64,000 nucleotides of DNA from Diaporthe sp. PMI_573. Its lineage: Eukaryota > Ascomycota > Sordariomycetes > Diaporthales > Diaporthaceae. Positions 34,426-43,364 of this stretch are shown piece by piece; position 1 is the first letter of the stretch, and each line of letters opens with the position of its first letter. A program made the position numbers and the translations under genes. The DNA lies in NCBI GenBank assembly GCA_021399435.1, contig JAJTUP010000027.1, positions 558,001-622,000 of the forward strand, written 5' to 3'. Below the pieces are notes generated by a model. The model saw only the letters and a list, made by a program, of their open reading frames with translations. It made no database searches and was not told where the DNA came from.

Positions 34426-34688
34426 GAGGGAGTGACAGGATAAACACTGACGAGGTCTTTCACAGACGGGCTGATACTTTTCCATCCAGCTGCGGATCGG
34501 CTGCCCCCCGGCGGCAGTTCAACGACAGGCTGCATGCCACGGAGCCGCAGGACAAAGACACTTGCTTGTTCAACGGTCGCCAACAGAGCACAATCTACAG
34601 TGGCTGGCAACCCCGGCTGCTTCACCTGCCTGACCTGGGTCTGATCCCTCTCCGCGTTGCTTTTTCCCGAATCCAGGCACCGTTCGGC

Positions 34689-36835
34689 ATGTTCCAGCCG
34701 CAGCCGACACCGTACTCGTCCTTCTTCCCAGCCTATTTTCCCGTCGGCGTAGAGGATGATGGGCTGAGTGACGGGTTTGACGGCGTGCAGGCCTCTGGGT
34801 ACAGCACCTACCCGGAGGCGCCCTTTGAGTCTCTGTCCTTGGGTGGGCCTGGGCCCCAGGTTGGGGTGCCAGGGCCCCCTGCAAGTGGCTCTGGACCAGC
34901 CGGCGGCTCATGCCATGATGCCCATGGCGGGGCTGCAGGGGTCCCTGTCGACGTCCGCTCTGCCCCGCTACCTGTGTTCCCTTTCAACAGCACCCTTCCT
35001 CTGCAACAACATCATCAACCCGGAGCTCCCAACCTCTTTGACCACCGGCAGCAACCATCCCTCCAGCACCAGCACCACTCTCCAAACTGTAGCCCAGCAT
35101 CCTGCGCCGAGATGGAACAGAACCAGGGCCTGCCCGACGACTTCGCCGCCCAAGAGGCAGCAGCTAGGACCTGGGAGCCCGAGGTCGAGGTACGATATCT
35201 GCCCTTTCCGTCCCGCCCTCATCCTGCATTTCTGGGGTTTCCTCGGCTAACCACTCCGGATCCGCACCAGGGCCCCCTACTTGGCGACAAGACTACAATT
35301 GCTGCCATCACGGAGCAGTACGCAAAGGCAGACCCTATCTATGTCGACAAGACAATAGTGAGCATCCCTTGACGCTGCCCCGGTTGTGTCAATCCTGGCG
35401 GGGCCAGTCATGACATGGCAGTCTTGTACCAGCGCTGACCATCACACAGGCCCTCCCCCAGACGTACTCACACTACAGGCCCGTTAAAGGAGACGGCAAC
35501 TGTGGGTGGAGAGGTAAGCTAAGAGAGCTCTTCCAGAAATCGTCCCATCTGTCGTGTGGCCTTCTTCCCAATCGCCATGCCCCGGCCCAAATTCAATCAC
35601 ATCGTCAGCCGCCTTCCCGCGGACGCCACCCTTGTGTAACACGGACTTGTGCAATTGCTGACCTTTTTCAAGCTATTGGATTCTGCTACTTCGAGTTGCT
35701 CATCCAGCAGGGCAGCAAGGAGCTTGTCGATGGGGAGCATCTGCGCCTTACCCAGCTGAACAACTACCTCGTAAACAGCGGCAACTATGACCCCGACCTG
35801 TTCGTGGACTTCGTAGAAGATACGTTCGAGCTCCTGAAGCAGATCTCGGACAACATACACGACCCCGACACCGCAATGGCCATTCTCACCACCAAGTTTA
35901 ACGATATGTCCTCCATAAACATACTCTTCCACCTCCGGCTGCTTGCAGGGGCATGGCTAAGGGGCAACCGGGACCAGTACGCAGCGTGGTGCGAGGCTGA
36001 CCCGGAGACTTACGCCCAGACCGTCATTGAGCCAGCGCAGCGAGAGATCGAGGAACTTGGTGTCGTCCTTTTGGTCGAGGTACTGCTGAAGCCAGTCGGG
36101 TTCACACTCGAGATCGCCTATCTCGACCGCAGTCAAGGCAGCCAGGTCAACACCCACCGCTTCCCAGACGGCGATCCCAACGACCTGGGCGCTTTTATAC
36201 ATCTTCTCTACCGTCCAGGTCATTACGATGTCTTATATAAGCCCGCCATCACGACGATTACTACTTCGTTGCAGGTCAACCGGATGGCTTACACCCCCAC
36301 TTACCATGACAGTGCTGGCCCGCAGTTTGAAGACACGTTCGGCCTCGAGAACCCTCTAGCCTTGATACCAGGTTTTGGTACTGTCGGCCCGGTGTCCGCA
36401 ATGGGCCAGTTGACCGGTTCTTCATTGGATTACCCGTCTAGCCCACAGTCGCCATGGTTCCCTTCACCATACGCAGACTCATCGCCCACTCCCCCAGCAC
36501 AGCCGCAACCGTCACAACAGACCTCGCTACCGACCCAGTCAATCCCTGGCCCTACGACGACCCACGAGATCCGCTTCAGCCGGTATCAGTACGCGGAGCC
36601 GATGGACACCAATGCCTGGCCGGAGCAGCCACTTCAGACGAACACGTTCAAGAATTCACATTTCAACACAGCTCACTACAACAACCCTAATTTTCAACCA
36701 GAAGAGTACAGACCCGGCGACGATGATGGGGGCGAGAGGTGTGAGCGGCCAGGAAAGAAGAAGGGCCACCATAAAGCAGGCCATTCTTCGTCTGAAGACA
36801 GTACGGGTCGAGGAGGGGCGAGAACCGAGAACTGA
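34689..36835 (+). CDS. Otubain, ubiquitin thioesterase (peptidase C65)
   Basis: Exons 34689-35189, 35271-35357, 35450-35513 and 35673-36835 give 604 residues. The first intron is a multiple of three and open, so it can be missed. About 165 Pro/Gln/Ser-rich residues precede the OTU core. KGDGNCGWRAIGF carries catalytic Asp211 and Cys214; PGHYDVLYK carries His401. Otubains cleave ubiquitin chains (Lys48-linked for human OTUB1) and can block E2 enzymes. The core is larger than OTUB1 because of the long N terminus and a Pro/Ser/Gln tail. An alternative end exists: an intron at 36790-36844 (branch CTGAC, CACAG acceptor, weak donor) adds an exon to 36959 ending SKQWASKLKAG and gives 627 residues. 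Tail-to-tail with CSN2. Confidence 0.92.
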
Positions 36836-36959
36836 CAATCACAGATCGGGCGGACGACGGCCAAAAGCTACAAGCTCTGCCGTCGTTGACGCTCCGTTTA
36901 CAGCTCAATCTTACGCGAGGGTTTCAAAACAGTGGGCCAGTAAATTGAAAGCAGGCTGA

Positions 36960-38318
36960 GCTACGATGGTTCAGGCCCCGGAAACGGCCCGGTGGCAGAC
37001 GAAGGAGAGGATGGAACGAGGACTAATGGCAGATGGTATCAAAACCAAAGGCACACACAAGCGAAGCAAAGCGCTTTCCCCTTTTGCAAACAACAAAAGT
37101 CTTGGGCCGTTCTCCAGAGGCGCAGCGGGAAGGCGCCAGCTGGATGAAGGGCAGGGGAGTGGCGATTTGAATCTGCATTTTCAGACGACGTTGTCTTTGC
37201 TGCGCGAGGCCAACTCGGCCCAGGTCATCTTTTTATTGGTTATTCGGTCTGGGTCTCCAGTCTTTCAGAGTCCTTCGGAAGCGAGGAAAACTATTATCTG
37301 GGGGTTTCTGCTTTTCTGTGCTCCTTTTGGGAAACGAGGGTGGTAGTAAGGCAAACAAGGCAAGGCAAGGCAAGGCAGGCAGTTTGTAATTATGGTTGGA
37401 TCGGCCGTGGCTTTCGGGCCCGGGAGGTAATGTAATTCCCTGGAATCATAGCATTGGGCGTTCTCTTGCGCTGAATCTTCTGCACGTGTGAGCATGTGCG
37501 TGTGCTCTTTCCCAGACCTTCGCTCTGCCAGGCTTATGTGGTGGTGGTGATCAATGCTGCTTCCGGGAGGCGACGCTAGCGGCCAATTCAGGCGTCTCGT
37601 AATATCCTGCTCCTTTGGGAATGCTGTTCAGCTCCCAAAACAATTCGCCGGCTTGGCCTCTGTACCAGGAAGGATGGTTGAACCCCTCCATTTGAGAATC
37701 TCTAGGATAAAGGAATGAGAATGACCAGAAGGAAAGACGGCCCATTGATGCCTGTACGGTGCGGGCTTCCACGGGGCAAAATTTCCCCTGTGTGCTTGCC
37801 GCAGGCACGGCGCGACGCGGATACGAGTCGCATGTAGATTGTAGGATCCTGCCCCGCTGCTTCTTGGACTACTTTTTAATCGTGCAGGTCAGCATGCCCT
37901 GCTCCGCCCGCGGCAGGAAGAGAGCGAGGGAGAAAGCGGCGGCGCGCGAGCTGCAGTGGGATGTGTTCTTGCAGCCTGCATTCGATATTTGACAACGGCG
38001 GCGCGCAGGGCCAAGTGAAAATCTGTTGCCCAGCGGCGTGTCGCCAATCACTTCTCACTGTGCATGGTAAGAACGGGCCGAAGTCCCGGGTTGTATCGAT
38101 ATGTGGCTTTCTATTTCAGGATGTTGACTGCTCGGTTCTCCAGCGGAACCGCAGCTGCGATGACATTATTGTTCATGCAGTCTGACCAGAAGAGCAAATG
38201 CAATGGTTGCTGCACCTGCGCCTTCTTCTTCTTGAAGACAGGTCGCCAGCATGAGGCCTGCATACGGGAAGACATCGCGTCTTCATCCCTCTCGGTGCAC
38301 ATGGTTAGACCCGGCACG
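36960..38318. other. Convergent 3' intergenic region, otubain / CSN2
   Basis: No gene recognised. It contains a short AAGGC pentamer run at about 37348-37380. It should hold both 3' UTRs; terminators are not recognisable by eye. Confidence 0.6.
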
Positions 38319-39861
38319 CTACGCCGGAACATATGTTTCCCTGTGGACTTTGCGAGGTTTCGGGAAAGGGTCGGTGGTCCTACCTCCCTCTCGATGTGAT
38401 CCCAGGGAAGATTCGAAGAAGCCACCATCCAGGTCCGATTCATCACCGGCAACGGTTGTGTCCAAGTGGCGGAAGCCGTCGCCATCCTTAAATACGGTGG
38501 CGTACAGCTCGGCAAGCGCATCAGACAGGTGCTGGATGGCGCCGATGCGCTCGGCGTCACGGTCTCTATAGATCTCCAAGACGCCCATCTGCTGGTCTAT
38601 CTTGCCATTGATCTTGCCGTCGAAGATGAGGAAGCCCATGATATCCTGCACCTCAACCTCGCTGATGCGCAGCTGCTTCGCCACCCAGGAGAGGCGCATG
38701 CGAGTGTATGGCGTGATGAGTTTGAGTACGGTCTTGGTGCGCATGTTGCGGGTGACCTCGTCGATGTTCTCGGCGATAAAAGGGTCGGCTAGCAGGTCCT
38801 GGTTCTGTTGGAGGACGCTTTCATACTTGTGGATATTGTCGCGCTGATAGGCATCCACCAGCTCCGTCATGGCAGCGATGCGCGGGTCGTTCTTATACGG
38901 CTTCGTCTCTTGGCTGTCGAAGGGATTGATGTCGGACCTCATCAGCATGGTTGTGAGCAGCAGGTACTTGAGGACCTGGATGCGGTGCAGACTTCCAGCC
39001 TCGTCATAGTTGCGGAAAGACTCAAAAAAGGCCGACTGCGCATCCTTCCAGTTTTCCTCGCTCATGTGCATCTTGCCGCCGCACTCGCGTATGATGCCCA
39101 TGATTTTGGGGTGGGGCACGGCCGAGCGGACCCTGAGGGCGCGCTGGTACAGGACCTTGAGCTGCTTGTTGTTCTTTGTCTCGGCGTGCATCTGGATCTC
39201 AAGCGCGTAAATCTCGAGCAGGTAGGTGCCCTTGCTAGAGTCCTCGCTGCCGTCGTCGCGCTTGCAGGCATTGTGGAGCTCTTTGAGCTTCTTGTTGACG
39301 GATAGGTACTCCTTGCGGTCCAGCAGGAGCTTGGCGAGCTTGATATTTGTCTTCAGCCACAGCCTTTCGTTGTTGGTTGTCTGAAAGCACTCCAGGGTGA
39401 GCGAGTAGAACTTCTCCATGCACTGCACAGCTCCCTTGGCGTCGGAGCTCTTCTCGATGTAGTCCAGCATGTTGTTGATGGACTTCTCCGAGTAATTGCG
39501 CGTGACTGCAGACTTAACGTAGGTGAGAAGCTCCGCATAGTGTTTTATGGCCTGCGAAATGGTCAGTGTGCTGCCATCATGCGAGCAGTCTGTGACAAAC
39601 CTCATCGTAATGCTGCAGCTTGAACTCTAGCTTGATGGCCTGTTTCAAGCCCTTGAAGCCCCAGTCGCCTTTCTCCTGCTCTAGACCCGGTACCTCCAGG
39701 AACTCCTTGATTGCATCCTCGGGGTCGGTGACCTTCAATTGTTTGGCGTTGTAGTACTTGTTCTCAATGTCGACATCGCCGGAATTCTCGTTGTCATCGT
39801 CGTCATCATACTCAAAGTCGTACTCCTCATCCGACTCCTGCATGAAGTCGTCATCCGACAT
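38319..39861 (-). CDS. csn2: COP9 signalosome subunit 2
   Basis: Minus strand, exons 39861-39601 and 39551-38319 separated by a 49-nt intron, 497 residues. The start MSDDDFMQESDEEYDFEYDD is chosen because the acidic N terminus is characteristic of CSN2; an upstream in-frame extension is unsupported. Helical TPR-like repeats run through the middle, with DYIEKSSDAKGAVQCMEKFY and HPKIMGIIRECGGKMHMSEE. A PCI/winged-helix domain follows, with TPYTRMRLSWVAKQLRISEV and FLIFDGKINGKIDQ. CSN2 is a core scaffold subunit of the complex that removes Nedd8 from cullin-RING ligases. In filamentous fungi the complex controls development, light response and secondary metabolism. The C-terminal tail after KDGDGFRHLD is less conserved. 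Confidence 0.96.
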
Positions 39862-40270
39862 GTTGGCAACCCTTGCACTTGTACTGCTGGCACAAATTCC
39901 GTGATGATGAAGTGGTCTCAGGAGGGTGGTTGGCTCGGAGATAAGTTGTGGTTCTCTGCTGGTGAGGAAGCACGGGCGTGGACGAAGTTGCAAACGATTG
40001 ATGTGATTGAACGACAGATGGATGCTGCCTTCTTTGACCGGGTTGAGAGGGCAGTGGACGGCGACTCCAGGCTGTGAGGGCCCGTGCCAACCCTGCAAGG
40101 CTGAGGGCACAAGCAGCCAGGGGTGGGCTGTGGGGCTGACTTTTCCGCCACCGTCATTTTCCTCCTGTTGCTCCTTTCCGACCCACCACCATACAGCCAT
40201 CCCGGACGAAACTCTTTCCCGACACAACCTGCCCACTGCATCACAAGGTCACATATCTGTCTTAGTAAAA
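39862..40270. promoter_or_regulatory. Bidirectional promoter, csn2 / cwc25
   Basis: A 409-bp spacer between the divergent start codons of two conserved genes. ORFs from both sides read through it, but those extensions have no family support. No TATA box is evident, as is usual for housekeeping genes. Confidence 0.55.
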
Positions 40271-41530
40271 ATGGGAGGCAATGACCTCAACCTCAAAAAA
40301 TCATGGCATCCCCAGTTGATGTCCAATCAGCGCCGCGTGTACGACGCCGAGCAGGCGGCACTGCAAGAGCGCAAGCTCACCGAAGCTCGGCTCGAGGAAA
40401 TCAGGCACGAGCGGCAGATCGAAGAGACTCAGAAGCAGCTGGAGGCCTCCGGGGGCCAGAAGAAGGTTGATCGTGTGGAATGGATGTACCAAGGACCCAA
40501 CGACGGCGGGCGTGATGAATACTCGAGCGAGGCATTCCTCCTTGGCAAGCGACGTATCGACTCCGTTCTCCGAGGCGACGACATGAAGAAGGTGGAGAAG
40601 ACTGCAGGGCCGACTGGCGAAACACCGGGTCCCCTCCCCGTCATCGCCTCTGCGCGAGACACCGCTGCCAAGATCCGCGAAGACCCTCTCGTGGCGATCA
40701 AGAGGCAGGAACAAGGCGCATACCAAGCCATGATGAAGGACCCCTCAAAACGTCGACAACTCCTGGCGCAAATGGGAATCGTGGAAGAGAAGCCCAAATC
40801 GAAACACCGGGAACACCGGGAGCACCGGGAGCACAGGCATCGCAGCCATAGATCCCACCCCCGTCACCGCAACGATGATCACGATCGCGAACCCCGTCAC
40901 AGACGCCGGCGGGAGGACTCTCGAGAACGATCACGGAGCCCACGGCGGTACGACGACGAATCAGACACTGAAAGGCGGCGCAAGAGGCGGCGCTCACACT
41001 CGCGAGACAGATCGCCACCCACTCGTCGCGAGGAACACGATTCGGGTAGCGGGAGACGCCCCAGGAGTCACCGTTCAGACTCGAGAGAAGGCTCTCGGGC
41101 TCGTCGACATTACGAGTCTGGTGACGAGGACTCAGAGAGGCCATCGAGAAGAGAGTACTCAAACAGTCGGCCGTACGACTTCGAGGATCGCAAGGGAAGG
41201 AGACATTCTCCCAGCCGGAAGCGCTCTCAGCGCGATCTCAACGGGGGGCAACGACGGCCTGAAAACCGCAATGAGGAGGAGGAGAAGGCAAAAAAGCTTG
41301 CGGCTATGCAGAATGATGCCTCAGACCTGGACAGAGCCAGGGAAGCCCGTCTCGCAGCTCTGGCGGAAAAGGAACAGACTGAGCGCGAGGCGGACGACCG
41401 AGCCCGAGCTAATTCATCCAAATACGGAGGCAGAGAATTTGCACACAAACTTCACAACGCGGCAGGAAATGGGACTCTGGCAGACAGGATCGGTCGCGGC
41501 CGTCAAGGGTTCCAGAGGGACGATGATTGA
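40271..41530 (+). CDS. cwc25: Pre-mRNA-splicing factor Cwc25
   Basis: Single exon, 419 residues. The N terminus MGGNDLNLKKSWHPQLMSNQ is the diagnostic CIR/Cwc25 signature. A basic coiled coil follows, then VEWMYQGPNDGG and the conserved VDS/IDSVLRGDD-type region. The middle (about residues 180-330) is an RS/RE/RH-rich tract with repeated HRE units. The C terminus carries the conserved AKKLAAMQNDASDLDRAREA and REFAHKLHNAAGNGTLADRI segments. Cwc25 joins the activated spliceosome after Prp2 and promotes the first transesterification. The chosen ATG lies far inside a longer open frame whose upstream part is non-conserved. Divergent from csn2. Confidence 0.96.
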   Translation: MGGNDLNLKKSWHPQLMSNQRRVYDAEQAALQERKLTEARLEEIRHERQIEETQKQLEASGGQKKVDRVEWMYQGPNDGGRDEYSSEAFLLGKRRIDSVLRGDDMKKVEKTAGPTGETPGPLPVIASARDTAAKIREDPLVAIKRQEQGAYQAMMKDPSKRRQLLAQMGIVEEKPKSKHREHREHREHRHRSHRSHPRHRNDDHDREPRHRRRREDSRERSRSPRRYDDESDTERRRKRRRSHSRDRSPPTRREEHDSGSGRRPRSHRSDSREGSRARRHYESGDEDSERPSRREYSNSRPYDFEDRKGRRHSPSRKRSQRDLNGGQRRPENRNEEEEKAKKLAAMQNDASDLDRAREARLAALAEKEQTEREADDRARANSSKYGGREFAHKLHNAAGNGTLADRIGRGRQGFQRDDD

Positions 41531-42336
41531 GGTGGTACATCGCACGACATTAGAGTATGTACACACAAATAAGTCAGGGTTTATAGCTAACAATTACGAA
41601 GATGATCATTTTTGTACAAAGAGCCATCGTGATCTACATTGGTGGTGGTGGTGGTTTTTTGGTTTTTTGGTGGTTTTTTTTTTTGGGGGGGGGGGTTTGA
41701 GCCTCATGGCCTTGCACTGCATCCATGCAGATTTCTTCAATCACTAAGCTGACCTGCTATAGACCTCCGTCCCTGTTATGAGTTCGATGAGGGACTTGGA
41801 CGTGCACCTTGGGACCTGGCCAGATATACAATCTCAACGATTTTCACACAGCCGCCAACTGGCGAGCTTACTGACCGAGGTAAGTGATGAAGCTGTTGTG
41901 CCTAGCATTGCTCACTTGCATGAGGAGACCTAACATACAAGCTATATGGACAAGATCTATGAGCTAGAATGAGGTTTGTATATTGGCAGACGTGTGTGTT
42001 CAAATGGTTGGAGTAATTCAGCTATGCGAACAAGTTGCCCACGAAACACCACCCGAGCAGGATGTGCCCGATTCCCTGAACCCAAAGTGTGCGCTTCGGT
42101 GGCCACACAGTGAAAAGACCAACCGCTTCCCGCCACGCCTCGGGAAAGCGAAATGCAAGGAAGCAAGAAGCAAAGTAAATGGCACAGAATCTCAAAAGCA
42201 AAGAAAGCACAAATGTCCTCCATGGCCGTCCCGGATACTTGGAAGAACTCCGACTCCAGCAAAAGACCCACACCTCATTCTCGCATCGCTCATTGACCCT
42301 TCCTCCTCAGAGGGGCCCCACTTCCGCCCCTTTAAC
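41531..42336. other. Convergent intergenic region with G/T low-complexity tract
   Basis: Between the ends of cwc25 and the LPMO-like gene. At 41640-41698 there is a GGT run, then GGTTTTTT units, 12 Ts and 11 Gs. No gene recognised. Confidence 0.6.
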
Positions 42337-43127
42337 TTATGCGTCGATCTGCACATCAAAGCACGTGCTCCATTGGGGGGCGTCGTCGTAGCTCCAGACC
42401 CAGACCAGCATGTGCCTTCCAGCCTCCATGTTGGTGGGCATGGTGACCTCCATCCAGTTGCCCTTGTCGATCAGGCCCTGTGTGGGGCTGATGATGCTGG
42501 GGTCGGCCGGGTACGAGAAGGATTCGTCTGAGAAGCCGGCCTGGGCGATGCGGTTGGCGTCGGTGAACTCGTCGATGGTATTGATCTCGGTCTCCTTCTT
42601 GCCGGCCCAGTACACGCTGACCCGGCCCGGGTCGTTGTTTTTACCGGCGGTGGCGCCGCGAGTGTGGCCGTTGCCGCCGTACCTCAGCTTGATGGTGCCG
42701 CCGGGGCTGACGGTCGCCATGGGCGCGTTGGCCTCCTGGCCGGGGCTGCGCTGCGATGGGTTGCAGGCGGAGCGGTCGCCCTCAAAGGTCTTGGCGGCGA
42801 TGTTCCACGAGAAGTTGGTGGACTCGTCGATCCAGTCGCCCGGGTTGGCCTTGGCACGGGGCCAGCCGCGGCAGTTCTGGGGGAAGAAACTATTGCGAGA
42901 CCATGATCAGCTTCAGGGTTCCTTCGCATATGCCCTTGGCAGGGCACCCTGGGGGGAGGGGGGTGATTCGGCACTTACACCGGGTCGACCACCTCTGGGG
43001 GTGTCTTTTGCGAGCCTGCGATCATCTTCTGCAGGAGATCCTTGTTGTCGTGGTCGGTGCATTCGACCCAGGAGTGGGCCGATGCCATACCGAGGACTGC
43101 AAGGCAGGTAGAGAGAGAGTACTTCAT
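42337..43127 (-). CDS. Secreted LPMO-like histidine-brace copper protein
   Basis: Minus strand, exons 43127-42979 and 42889-42337, 233 residues. The donor is GTAAGT after GACCCGGT and the acceptor is TAG, phases consistent. A signal peptide ends in MASA, so the mature protein would begin with His (HSWVECTDHDN). A second His in GGNGHTRG and the axial-position aromatic in WSTCFDVQI complete a plausible copper histidine brace as in lytic polysaccharide monooxygenases. The remainder is beta-rich, with CRGWPRAKANPGDW and GRHMLVWVWSYDD. It resembles LPMO folds, but I cannot place it in AA9, AA11, AA13 or AA16 by eye. A non-catalytic copper-binding protein is the main alternative. Confidence 0.75.
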
Positions 43128-43357
43128 CTTGAAGAGGATGGGTTTGTGTCTGTACCGTGTGTTTGTACGTGTGCGATTTCTTGCAGGTGGTGCTAACAAA
43201 CTTCAACGAATGACGACGGGTAAAGAGCGGGAATGACTGGATGGGCAGTGTGCCACCTGGGGCATGTAATGAGTGATATGCGTCGGGGGGTGGAGCTGCG
43301 AGTGGTCGAGTGTTTCCTGGAGAGAGAGTGTGTGGTGAGAAGGACAAGCCCCGAGTC

Positions 43358-43364
43358 TTTATAA
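43358..43364 (-). promoter_or_regulatory. Candidate TATA box of the LPMO-like gene
   Basis: On the minus strand TTATAAAG stands about 230 bp upstream of the start codon, in otherwise GC-rich DNA. Plausible core promoter element for a regulated secreted-protein gene. Confidence 0.45.

Larger units (their letters stand above)
23325..34688. other. 11.4-kb gene desert with microsatellites and presumed otubain leader
   Basis: No ORF here resembles a known family, and none shows the clean exon/intron structure of neighbouring genes. The left half (23.3-30 kb) is unremarkable GC-medium DNA with many short ORFs on both strands. From 30.4 kb on, short tandem repeats cluster (separate entries). From about 33.4 to 34.6 kb the plus strand is C/T-rich, like fungal promoters and leaders. 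A fast-evolving spliced gene, long non-coding RNA or extended regulatory region cannot be excluded. Confidence 0.55.
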
